Assembly: GCA_045807945.1 (NCBI GenBank)
Contig: JBJMGI010000007.1
Location: forward strand, 1-25,048
DNA from: CAVQGF01 sp045807945
Lineage (GTDB): Bacteria; Acidobacteriota; Terriglobia; Terriglobales; Acidobacteriaceae
Direction of reading: 5' to 3'
DNA length: 25,048 bases
Each line of letters opens with the position of its first letter. Within the stretch, counting starts at the first letter, position 1. This document shows positions 7,349 through 13,945 of this stretch, one piece after another. A program made the position numbers and the translations under genes. The notes below the pieces were generated by a model. The model was not told the DNA's origin, searched no databases, and saw nothing but the letters and a program-made list of their open reading frames with translations.

Positions 7349-8227
7349 TCAGTGGGTCTGCTGCAAATCTTCGTTATCGAGGACGCGAATCGGTTCGGCG
7401 GTCGGTCCGGGAGGAACTTCGCTCGAGGTCTCGATCACTTTGACCGGAGCAGCTAGCGAGCCCGGGCTTTCCAGGCGCGAGAGCTCATATTCCTTGTAAA
7501 CGGTAATGTGGAAGCAGCGGGTGCGGAATTCTTCAGCAACGTCAATCTGGCCGGCGTCGCGCAGGTTCACCAGGTAGTTGCGCATCCAGGTGATCTGCGC
7601 CTTGGTCATTCCGCGGCGCGCGATATCAATGGCCGCGCCGGTGAGGTGCGGCGAAGCGACATCACCATCGACCATGGCTGCATTGCGATTGCGGCGGCGC
7701 AGCTTCTTCTGCACTAGCACAGTGCGCACCGCCGAATTCACCTGCAGGGGCTGGCCAAACTGGGTGTAATACTCACGCGACATGTCGTCGAGGAAGGTGC
7801 GTGTCCAAGGACGGCAATAGCGGCGCTCGATGGGCAGGTTCGCTGCGATGCGAAGCGAATCGTCTTGCGGAAGATCTACGAGCTCTTTGTTTTCCGTGAG
7901 CAGCTGGAGCTGGTCGTCATCCTGGATGCGTTCGAGATCATCCCCGAAGGTGCGCTCATTCTGGCGCAGCATAGATTCGTGCGAACCCTTCAACGGCGTG
8001 AACGGAAAAACGATACGGCGGAATCTGTTCGAGCGGCCACGGCGCGATGAGTTGACGCGCGCTGCGATGCGGCGCGAATGATGGCGGCGGCTGGAGACCG
8101 CAGGACGGCGCTTGCCCGACTCAAGAGATTGCGTGGACGCAGCAGTCTTGGTCGTGGTGGCAGTCTTCAGCGCGGGCAGTGCCGGCTGCGACATCAACGA
8201 AATGGCTAGTGCTGCTACTGCAAACAT
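7349..8227 (-). CDS. Exported DUF5715 / M15-like peptidase-fold protein with Arg-rich segment
   Basis: A 292-residue protein with a hydrophobic N-terminal segment (signal peptide, cleavage probably near residues 16-20). An unusually basic stretch follows at about 39-72 (many Arg/His/Ser). The C-terminal ~140 residues carry the VanY/M15 D-Ala-D-Ala peptidase-like signature. This includes NSAVRT (Arg168), SPHLTGAAIDI with His194 and Asp201 as zinc ligands, and CFHITVY with His240 as the third; Glu232/Glu233 could be the catalytic acid. The family is known as DUF5715. It probably acts on peptidoglycan in the periplasm. The last 40 residues are a Pro/Glu-rich tail. ATG 8225-8227 has only a weak ribosome site. 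A terminator follows the gene. Confidence 0.82.
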   Translation of the reverse strand: MFAVAALAISLMSQPALPALKTATTTKTAASTQSLESGKRRPAVSSRRHHSRRIAARVNSSRRGRSNRFRRIVFPFTPLKGSHESMLRQNERTFGDDLERIQDDDQLQLLTENKELVDLPQDDSLRIAANLPIERRYCRPWTRTFLDDMSREYYTQFGQPLQVNSAVRTVLVQKKLRRRNRNAAMVDGDVASPHLTGAAIDIARRGMTKAQITWMRNYLVNLRDAGQIDVAEEFRTRCFHITVYKEYELSRLESPGSLAAPVKVIETSSEVPPGPTAEPIRVLDNEDLQQTH

Positions 8228-8463
8228 TTTGAGGAACCGATTACCTGGATTTCAATATTGTTTCTGCTACTTGCACAGCCGGGGGTGCTGTGCACCTCAC
8301 CATCTGCAACTCAGGAGTTAGAGACTACCTTAACCTTTGTAGTTGTCCAAGGTACCGAAGGCCAATGGCCGTCGGAAAGTTATCAACAAAGTAAACAGGC
8401 TCAGGAACATCTTACCATGCAGCTACTCTGCTGAAAATACTGCCTTTACTGTAGGGGGAGCGG
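8228..8463. other. Intergenic region with two inverted repeats, between pilT and the DUF5715 gene
   Basis: This 236-bp gap separates two minus-strand genes. It holds TGCACAGC (8272-8279) / GCTGTGCA (8287-8294), a perfect 8-bp inverted repeat with a 7-nt loop, 31 bp before the DUF5715 start. It also holds a near-palindrome CCGA-a-GGCC-AAT-GGCC-g-TCGG (8355-8375). Neither has a T-run, so they are not standard terminators. No reading frame of credible composition and no riboswitch consensus that I recognise was found. It probably carries the DUF5715 promoter and leader. Confidence 0.5.
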
Positions 8464-9663
8464 TTACGGTTCGAACTCGCTATCTTCAGCGGGGAGGTCG
8501 GAGAGGGCTAGTTTTAAGTTACCTGGGTTCGAGGAGTAAAGCAGCGCGCTTTCCTGGCTCACGACACCTTCGCGCACCATGGCCTCAAGCACCTGATCGA
8601 AGTGCTGCATGCCCTCGAGATTGCCGTCTTCCATAGCATCCACGAGCGACCGGCCGTCGGCTTCACCCTTCAAGACATATTCGCGGGTACGCATGGTGGA
8701 TTTCAGGATCTCGATCGCGGCAATGCGGCCTTTGCCATCTTTTCGCGGCAGCAGGCGTTGCGAAACGATGTAGCGGAATGATTGTGAGAGGCGATTGCGG
8801 ACGGCTCCCTGATCGGTGATGGGAAATTCGCCGATGATGCGCTCGACGGTTTTGGAAGCGTCGATTGTGTGCAGTGTGGAGAAGACGAGGTGGCCCGTTT
8901 CAGCGGCCATCATGGCGATCTCGATGGTTTCTTTGTCGCGCATCTCGCCGACCAGGATCACCTTAGGGGCTTGGCGCAGAGCGGCGCGAAGAGCGAGCGA
9001 GAAGGTTGAGGTGTCCGCATGAAGTTCGCGCTGGTGAATGGTGGATTTATTGTGAGGATGCATGAACTCGATGGGATCTTCGATGGTGACAATGTGGTAC
9101 GCCTTCGTCTCGTTGATCAGGCGGATGATGGCGGCAAGCGTGGACGATTTTCCTGAGCCTGTGGGTCCGGTTACGAGGACAATCCCGTTCTTGAGCGACG
9201 CAATATCGGCGAGCTGCGGCGGAAGCATGAGCTCCTGCAGGCTAGGAATGGTGTGCGGGATGACGCGCATCACGATCGCGTACGTTCCGCGCTGGCGGAA
9301 GATGTTGACGCGAAAACGTCCGACGTGAGGGACGCTGTAGGAAACGTCAGCGGAGCCTTCGTTCTTCAAGACCTCGATCGAGCGCTTATTTCCGCCGAGC
9401 AGATCTCCGGCGATTCGCGTGGTATCGGCGACGGTGAGCGCGGGAAGTCCCGGGACGGGAGTAAGCGCTCCGTTCAACTCAACCTGCGGCGGACGGAGAG
9501 GAGAAAAAATGAGATCGCTGACTTTGTCGCTCATCTTCACCATGATCTCGATGACTTTCGCCGTCGGCGGATAGGTGGAAGCGGAAGCGGAAGCGGGAGC
9601 AGGTGCGGGTGCGGCAGCGGCGGCTTGCGGTGACGAAGCGACGGGGGTCTCTGGCAGTGACAT
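8464..9663 (-). CDS. pilT: Type IV pilus twitching-motility ATPase PilT
   Basis: The hexameric retraction motor of type IV pili, acting at the cytoplasmic face of the inner membrane. The call is for 399 residues from ATG 9661-9663, which has GGAGAAGAA directly before it (minus strand, 9664-9672). TTG 9717 and ATG 9699 are possible longer starts without a good ribosome site. An Ala/Pro/Ser-rich linker (about 10-30) precedes the N-terminal PAS-like domain. Walker A is GPTGSGKS (166-173), the Asp box VTIEDPIEF (192-200), Walker B VILVGEMRD (235-243, Glu240), and the His box ends GHLVFSTLHT (257-266). The segment before Walker B is ALRQAPK rather than the common ALREDPD, marking a PilT subgroup. 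The gene is divergent from a PilZ-PAS gene. Confidence 0.93.
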   Translation of the reverse strand: MSLPETPVASSPQAAAAAPAPAPASASASTYPPTAKVIEIMVKMSDKVSDLIFSPLRPPQVELNGALTPVPGLPALTVADTTRIAGDLLGGNKRSIEVLKNEGSADVSYSVPHVGRFRVNIFRQRGTYAIVMRVIPHTIPSLQELMLPPQLADIASLKNGIVLVTGPTGSGKSSTLAAIIRLINETKAYHIVTIEDPIEFMHPHNKSTIHQRELHADTSTFSLALRAALRQAPKVILVGEMRDKETIEIAMMAAETGHLVFSTLHTIDASKTVERIIGEFPITDQGAVRNRLSQSFRYIVSQRLLPRKDGKGRIAAIEILKSTMRTREYVLKGEADGRSLVDAMEDGNLEGMQHFDQVLEAMVREGVVSQESALLYSSNPGNLKLALSDLPAEDSEFEP

Positions 9664-9855
9664 TTCTTCTCCGAAAGGCGAATGGGCATACTGCCACATG
9701 TGATCGAGGTTCGCCAAGTTACGTCGGGTATTCGAGAGTCATCCACCTACTCTTGAGGTGTTGACGATGAGCGGATTCAGCGATACATTCGAGGCCTTCC
9801 AGCTAGTCGGCCCCAGGGTGTTCAACCAAGAACCATTAACCAGGAGCGCTTCGTT

Positions 9856-10761
9856 TTGGACGAACGCCGTTCGGAGCCAAGATACCCATTCGAGCTTCCC
9901 GCGGAGATCATCACCTCTGGCCAGGTGGAGAAGGTGGTGCTACGCGACATCAGCTCGAGCGGGATATCGTTCGTCAGCCGGCGCGAACTTCCGCTGCGCA
10001 AACGGATACGCTGCACTCTCCGTTTACCGGGCGAAATGCAGATCACCTATACGCCAACGCCCGTGAGGGTCGAGCAAATAGGAGAGAGCTTCGGGATAGG
10101 CGCGAGCCTGATCGGCTCGATGGCGGCTGGCTATACCGGGCGCGAACCCCTGGAAGAGAAGGTGGGTGGCGAGCGCGAGGCGCGCTTCCGCGCCTTGATC
10201 GAGTACAGCAGCGACTGCATCACACTCACCGATGTGCGCGGGCAGATGATCTACAGCTCGAACGCGAGCATCGCGTTGACGGGCTACACACCCGATGAGC
10301 TGATCCATCGCAGTATCTTCGATCTGGTGCACCCGGATGATCTCGCGGCGAGCAAGGCCGTCTTCACCGCGTGCCTGCGGAGCGCGGGGCAGCCCTACAC
10401 GCTTGAATTGCGATTGCGGCACAAGGATGAAACTTATCGCTGGCTGCAGTGCGTTCTGCAGAACCGCATGCACGATCCAGCGGTAAAGGCGCTGGTGCTG
10501 AATTACCGCGACATCAGCGACCGCAAGCACCTGGAGGCGGAGCGCGACAAACTTGTCTCCGAACTCACGGAAGCCGCGAACAGCATGAAGGTATTGCGCG
10601 GACTGCTGCCCATATGCGCCTCGTGCAAGAAGATTCGCGATGCTGAGGGAGAGTGGGGGCCCGTAGAGGTGTACATCCGCGAACACTCAGAGGCAAAGTT
10701 CACCCACGGCATTTGTCCGGAGTGCAAGAGCCGCCTTTATCCCGACCTGAACGAAGGCTGA
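9856..10761 (+). CDS. PilZ-PAS protein with C-terminal four-cysteine (CASCKKIRD) module
   Basis: A 301-residue cytoplasmic signalling protein. The PilZ domain (about 1-100) has full c-di-GMP motifs: R5-SEP-R9 and D31-I-S33-SS-G36. A PAS fold (about 110-232) follows, with GYTPDELIHRSIFDLVHPDD and the PAC-like ending LNYRDISDRKHLEAE, then a short coiled coil (~230-247). The C-terminal module LLPICASCKKIRDAEG...HGICPEC has Cys254, Cys257, Cys287 and Cys290, a likely zinc site often found at the end of PAS sensor proteins. There is no kinase, GGDEF or EAL output. The start is TTG 9856: no ATG or GTG lies upstream in frame before the stop at 9754, and AGGAG (9842-9846) is well spaced. It is divergent from pilT, so it may tune pilus retraction. 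Confidence 0.9.
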   Translation: MDERRSEPRYPFELPAEIITSGQVEKVVLRDISSSGISFVSRRELPLRKRIRCTLRLPGEMQITYTPTPVRVEQIGESFGIGASLIGSMAAGYTGREPLEEKVGGEREARFRALIEYSSDCITLTDVRGQMIYSSNASIALTGYTPDELIHRSIFDLVHPDDLAASKAVFTACLRSAGQPYTLELRLRHKDETYRWLQCVLQNRMHDPAVKALVLNYRDISDRKHLEAERDKLVSELTEAANSMKVLRGLLPICASCKKIRDAEGEWGPVEVYIREHSEAKFTHGICPECKSRLYPDLNEG

Positions 10762-10774
10762 AGGAATCCTGAAA

Positions 10775-11308
10775 TTAGTCTGATGCAACCGGGCCGCGTT
10801 CTCTTCTCGCGCGGCTAGCTTCCATGCGCAGATGCGCCATGTAAAGCACGATCAAAATGTTGATGACAAGGATTCCCCATTTAATAGGGTTGGGGTGATG
10901 CATCAGCGCGTGGACCTCGAAGGGGACGTAGATGGTGCCGGAGATGAGCGCGAACCATTCTGCCCATGCGCGCGCACGCCAGAGACCATAAGCTTCCGCA
11001 AAGCGAATGATGGAATAAATGACGGCGCCGATGGCGACGAGGACGAGCGTCTTCTCCGTCATTCGCTCGGCCGCTTTGCTGAAGATGTTGGAAAGATGGC
11101 CTTCCGGATTGAGGTGGAAGAAAGCGACCACCCGGTCGACGATGTCGTCTATGTCGCGATGACGGTAGTGCCAGACGCCGAATCCGACGGCGAGCACCAG
11201 GATGCCCTTGATAGCTTCGAACACGGCAACGCTGCGCAGCGCGTAGACATCCCGATGCTGCTTGTCAGGCAGGTGGATGTGTTCGGGAACGTGCAGAGTG
11301 GGGTTCAT
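10775..11308 (-). CDS. DUF2127 family membrane protein
   Basis: A 177-residue inner-membrane protein. After a polar start, residues about 24-48 (LRSVAVFEAIKGILVLAVGF) form the first helix. A His/Asp-rich loop with HRDIDDIVDRV and an amphipathic stretch follow. Helices then lie at about 88-105, 115-135 and 143-158, and the tail is basic. The pattern (EAxKGxLVL...GxWxxRxWAEWFAxxS) fits DUF2127, whose function is unknown. The stop lies 13 bp from the convergent PilZ-PAS gene. A TGGTATGAT extended -10 lies 14 bp upstream of the ATG (minus strand, 11323-11331), and no Shine-Dalgarno is seen. Confidence 0.82.
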   Translation of the reverse strand: MNPTLHVPEHIHLPDKQHRDVYALRSVAVFEAIKGILVLAVGFGVWHYRHRDIDDIVDRVVAFFHLNPEGHLSNIFSKAAERMTEKTLVLVAIGAVIYSIIRFAEAYGLWRARAWAEWFALISGTIYVPFEVHALMHHPNPIKWGILVINILIVLYMAHLRMEASRARRERGPVASD

Positions 11309-11322
11309 GGCGCAGAGGGGTA

Positions 11323-11331
11323 ATCATACCA
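11323..11331 (-). promoter_or_regulatory. Candidate extended -10 promoter for the DUF2127 gene
   Basis: On the minus strand the bases read TGGTATGAT, a TGn extension plus a -10 hexamer matching TATAAT at 5 of 6 positions. The hexamer ends 14 nt before the ATG at 11308, so the leader would be very short. No -35 match is visible. Confidence 0.35.
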
Positions 11332-11369
11332 AGGCGGGTTTGGGCGAGTGCGGCGGCGCGCCAGAGACA

Positions 11370-11996
11370 CTACTGCAGAGTCACGATGGCAGGATGCAAC
11401 TCCCAGCTAGTGGCGATCTGAGCGGTCCCGCGGTTGTGCTCGAAATCCTCGAAAGCCAAGCCTTGCACCGTGACGAGAAACGGTTGCGGAAGTTCGCCGC
11501 CTTCGGTCTGACTAAGAGTGCGGCCACGCTGCTTCAGCTGCGCTTGCAAGGTCTGGCGGGCGGGACAATATTCCACATCCACCGGAGTCTCCACCATCAC
11601 ACGCGGAGCGTTTTTGTCTGGAGTGGCCGATATCTCCAGGTGGAGATCGCAGTCGCCGGTCTGCACTGACGCCCACTGTAGATATGCCTGGTTCACCTGG
11701 AACAGCGTATTCTCGCGCCCCTGCCGCGGACCGTCTGCGACGATCTCATGCTGCGGCCAGGAGAGAATCGTTTGCACGGTGACCGGAGTAGCGGTTCCGC
11801 TTGGTAGCGGAATGTGCTTCTCGGCATGTCGGAAATCGACAGACCAGGGTTCTTTGGGTTGACAGTTACAGAGATCTTGAGACGCTTGGGTGGTCAGATC
11901 GTGTCCGCCACACGAGAGCAGGGCGGCAAGAGCGAGGGCCAGAGGAACGAACTTAAGCGGCACGTGGGGCAAAAGACGAGCAGACAACGGCTTCAC
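11370..11996 (-). CDS. Putative lipoprotein of unknown function
   Basis: A 208-residue protein with a lipobox. A hydrophobic stretch, LKFVPLALALAALLSC, ends in a Cys that would be lipidated after signal-peptidase II cleavage. The mature part is beta-rich, with six Cys or so (for example CNC just after the lipobox, and GDCDLHLEIS), and regions such as HEIVADGPRQGREN and NAPRVMVETPVDVEYC. I do not recognise a family. The open frame extends to 12134 inside the rhodanese gene. GTG at 11994-11996 is preferred because it places a normal basic signal peptide before the lipobox, with AGGA just upstream. The gene lies 88 bp after the rhodanese stop and on the same strand. Confidence 0.7.
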   Translation of the reverse strand: MKPLSARLLPHVPLKFVPLALALAALLSCGGHDLTTQASQDLCNCQPKEPWSVDFRHAEKHIPLPSGTATPVTVQTILSWPQHEIVADGPRQGRENTLFQVNQAYLQWASVQTGDCDLHLEISATPDKNAPRVMVETPVDVEYCPARQTLQAQLKQRGRTLSQTEGGELPQPFLVTVQGLAFEDFEHNRGTAQIATSWELHPAIVTLQ

Positions 11997-12084
11997 CAAT
12001 CCTTGCTGGAATAAAGATTGGATGAATGATCCTGCGGTCGCACCGTACGGCGACAGACGCCAGAGATCCTGAGCTGCGCTGCGG

Positions 12085-12453
12085 TTATTTTTCCGTTGGA
12101 AAGCCCTGCTCGTTCCAGCCGCGCCAGCCACCATCCATGGAGACGGGGTTCTTGTAGCCCATCTTCTTTAGGTTGTCGGCAGCCAGAGCGGAGCGGAAGC
12201 CGCCGCCGCAATACAAGATGACTTCCTGATCTTTGTTCGGGATCGTCTTTTCGATGTCGCGCTCGATCGTGCCTTTGCTGAGGTGGATGGCGCCGGCAAT
12301 GTGTCCCTTGGCCCACTCATTATCCTCGCGGACGTCGACTAGAGTGAGCTTCTCGCCGCCGTCCATGCGCTTCTTGACTTCGGCGACGTTGGTTTCTTTG
12401 ACGCGCGATTTGGCGTCGTTGACGATGGCGAGGAATCCGGGGGCGTGTGACAT
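12085..12453 (-). CDS. Rhodanese-like domain protein
   Basis: A 122-residue single-domain rhodanese. The fold markers are LVDVREDNEWAKGHIAGAIHL (38-58) and the active-site loop CGGGFRS (82-88), with Cys82 able to carry a persulfide. The C-terminal GYKNPVSMDGGWRGW is also typical. Stand-alone domains of this kind act as thiosulfate or thiol sulfurtransferases or as sulfur carriers in the cytoplasm. There is no signal peptide. A short N-terminal helix (HAPGFLAIVNDAKSRV) precedes the domain. The ATG at 12451-12453 has AAGGGC just upstream. The gene is divergent from the AhpD-like gene (12557), with a 103-bp shared promoter region, a pairing that fits thiol redox upkeep. Confidence 0.92.
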   Translation of the reverse strand: MSHAPGFLAIVNDAKSRVKETNVAEVKKRMDGGEKLTLVDVREDNEWAKGHIAGAIHLSKGTIERDIEKTIPNKDQEVILYCGGGFRSALAADNLKKMGYKNPVSMDGGWRGWNEQGFPTEK

Positions 12454-12556
12454 GCCCTTATTTTATTGCACCGCGGAAATTTTTGTTAAGTTGCGTCCGA
12501 CTAGGTAGCTATAGCATCCTTAAGGAAAATCAATCTCGCGAAAAGGAGAACCCGCC

Positions 12557-13033
12557 ATGAAACCTCGAGTCGATCTCACCCATATTTCGCCCGCCGCTTA
12601 TAAAGCCGTGCTCGGAGTGGAACAGTACGTCCAGAGCAACGTCGACCACACACTACTGCACCTGGTGAAGATCCGCGCATCGCAGATCAACGGCTGCGCC
12701 TATTGCATCGACATGCACACCAAAGACGCGCGTGCCGCCGGCGAGACCGAGCAGCGCATCTACGCGCTCGATGCCTGGCGAGAGACACCTTTCTATTCCG
12801 ACAAAGAGCGAGCCGCTTTGGCGCTCACGGAAGCAGTCACGCTGATCCGAGAAGGTCACGTGCCGGATGCGGTATTCGAAGAAGCTCGTGCCCACTTCAA
12901 CGAAGCCGAGATCGTTAACCTGACATTGGCGATCGCGACCATCAATCTTTGGAACCGGCTGGCGATCACGCTGCGCTCGGTCCCGGGAGAGTATCAGCCG
13001 ACCAAGCAGCATCCTGCGTCGGCTGTAGCGTAA
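12557..13033 (+). CDS. Carboxymuconolactone decarboxylase / AhpD-like family protein
   Basis: A 158-residue all-helical protein with the AhpD-core signature CxxCxxxH: Cys47-AY-Cys50-IDM-His54, followed by TKDARAAG. In AhpD-type members this redox-active pair reduces partner peroxiredoxins; other members are decarboxylases. The sequence before (LHLVKIRASQINGC) and after (EQRIYALDAWRETPFYSDKERAALALTEAVT) matches the alkylhydroperoxidase-like group. A ribosome site GGAG (12545-12548) lies 8 nt before ATG 12557. It is divergent from the rhodanese gene, and a strong terminator follows 18 bp after its stop. The AhpC partner is not in the window. Confidence 0.92.
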   Translation: MKPRVDLTHISPAAYKAVLGVEQYVQSNVDHTLLHLVKIRASQINGCAYCIDMHTKDARAAGETEQRIYALDAWRETPFYSDKERAALALTEAVTLIREGHVPDAVFEEARAHFNEAEIVNLTLAIATINLWNRLAITLRSVPGEYQPTKQHPASAVA

Positions 13034-13050
13034 GACATTTTCTAGCAAGA

Positions 13051-13080
13051 GCAAAGGCCGCTCGAGCGAGCGGCCTTTGC
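13051..13080 (+). terminator. Terminator after the AhpD-like gene
   Basis: GCAAAGGCCGCTCG (13051-13064) pairs perfectly with CGAGCGGCCTTTGC (13067-13080). The stem is up to 14 bp, with about 12 usable once the loop opens. ATTTTCGCTTTT follows. The core GGCCGCTC/GAGCGGCC recurs in the terminators at 17481 and 18447. Confidence 0.85.
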
Positions 13081-13100
13081 ATTTTCGCTTTTGAAAATCC

Positions 13101-13122
13101 GCGCGCAGGAGGACCTGCGCGC
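13101..13122 (-). terminator. Hairpin terminator after the DinB-like gene
   Basis: GCGCGCAGG (13101-13109), loop AGGA, CCTGCGCGC (13114-13122): a perfect 9-bp stem starting five bases after the minus-strand stop at 13128. On the minus strand it is followed by GGATTTTC, a weak T-tract. It lies 20 bp from the plus-strand terminator, so the convergent genes end back to back. Confidence 0.65.
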
Positions 13123-13127
13123 CTACA

Positions 13128-13766
13128 TCACTTCGCTGGCGGGCGGCTGGCCGGCGGGATGATCCCGTTCATGCGCAGGTACTCGACCATTTGTCCGTAA
13201 TGGTCCTGGCTGTGACCGAGGATGATGATCAATAGGCCGAGGCGCGGGCGCGTCCCTTTGCCGAAGGGGTTGCGCACCTGCCCGTCGATGTTTGCCTTGT
13301 TGATCTTCGCGAAGGCCTCGTGGGCGTGCGCGAAGGAATCCTTCAGATACTGCATGATGTCAGCCTTCGAGGTGAGCTTCGCCGGGCCGAGGTCGGATTC
13401 GCCGTCGGGTACTGGTTGCGGCTGGCCGTTCAGACAAGCAACTACAAGTTCGTTTGTTACCGCGATGTGTTTGACCTGATCGGCGTACGACTTCACGCCG
13501 GTGAACTCGCTGCCTTTGACAAGATCGTTCGTAGGCTTGAAATTGTATTTGTCTTCCGGCATGGCATCGGCAGCGGGGACGATGTCGTTCTCAAGATTTT
13601 TGAGGTTGCGTTCGAGGATGGAGGTTACGTCCATCTTCATGGGCGGAGCGGCCGGAGTGGCGGCAGCGGCTTTTTTGGCTTTCGCTTTCGGCGCGGGGGT
13701 GGCATCCTGCGCGAATGCGCCGGCGCAGATCATCAGCAGGGATAAACATAGAACAAACTTTTTCAT
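13128..13766 (-). CDS. Exported DinB-family protein
   Basis: A 212-residue protein with a clear signal peptide (MKKF, hydrophobic core, likely cleavage after AGAFAQ near residue 20). A Lys/Ala/Pro-rich spacer (about 22-42) precedes a DinB/YfiT-type four-helix bundle. Metal-binding His candidates are in DQVKHIA (near residue 99) and HSQDHYGQMVEYLRMNGIIPP near the C-terminus, the usual helix-4 HxxxHxGQ pattern. DinB-like bundles include thiol transferases and hydrolases; the exported ones in acidobacteria have no set function. The ATG at 13764-13766 is preceded by AAGGAGAG (minus strand, about 13776-13783). The kinase-propeller gene ends upstream on the same strand, 180 bp away. Confidence 0.87.
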   Translation of the reverse strand: MKKFVLCLSLLMICAGAFAQDATPAPKAKAKKAAAATPAAPPMKMDVTSILERNLKNLENDIVPAADAMPEDKYNFKPTNDLVKGSEFTGVKSYADQVKHIAVTNELVVACLNGQPQPVPDGESDLGPAKLTSKADIMQYLKDSFAHAHEAFAKINKANIDGQVRNPFGKGTRPRLGLLIIILGHSQDHYGQMVEYLRMNGIIPPASRPPAK

Positions 13767-13945
13767 GTTGGGGGCTCTCCTTGGATTTAGGGCGACCCAG
13801 TATATGACGCGCCAGAGGAGCTGGGGTGAGCGGGATTGATCTTTGGGTTGAGCTACGGGAAATGAGTGGCGAAGAACGTGCGCACGAGGACCCCTCGGCT
13901 TCGCTCGGGGCAGGCTGAAATCTCGCGCCTACAGAATCACAAAGG
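13767..13945. other. Intergenic region with CCCCTCGG/CTCGGGG element
   Basis: This 179-bp gap lies between the kinase stop and the DinB-like start (both minus strand). Bases 13891-13910 read CCCCTCGGCTTCGCTCGGGG, a C/G-rich direct and inverted motif that recalls dispersed acidobacterial intergenic repeats. CGCGCCTACA (13924-13933) also occurs at 13118-13127, in both cases just past a minus-strand stop. No gene is visible. Confidence 0.4.

Noticed and set aside
8228..8463. Possible riboswitch upstream of the DUF5715 gene
   Set aside because: I compared it by eye with c-di-AMP and c-di-GMP riboswitch consensus elements and found no convincing core.
8464..8500. GGTTCGAAC resembling a tRNA T-loop
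   Set aside because: No acceptor, D or anticodon arm can be folded around it, and it is inside the 3' end of pilT.
11997..12134. N-terminal extension of the lipoprotein frame up to 12134
   Set aside because: It overlaps the rhodanese gene and would bury the signal peptide. The GTG at 11996 gives a normal lipoprotein start.
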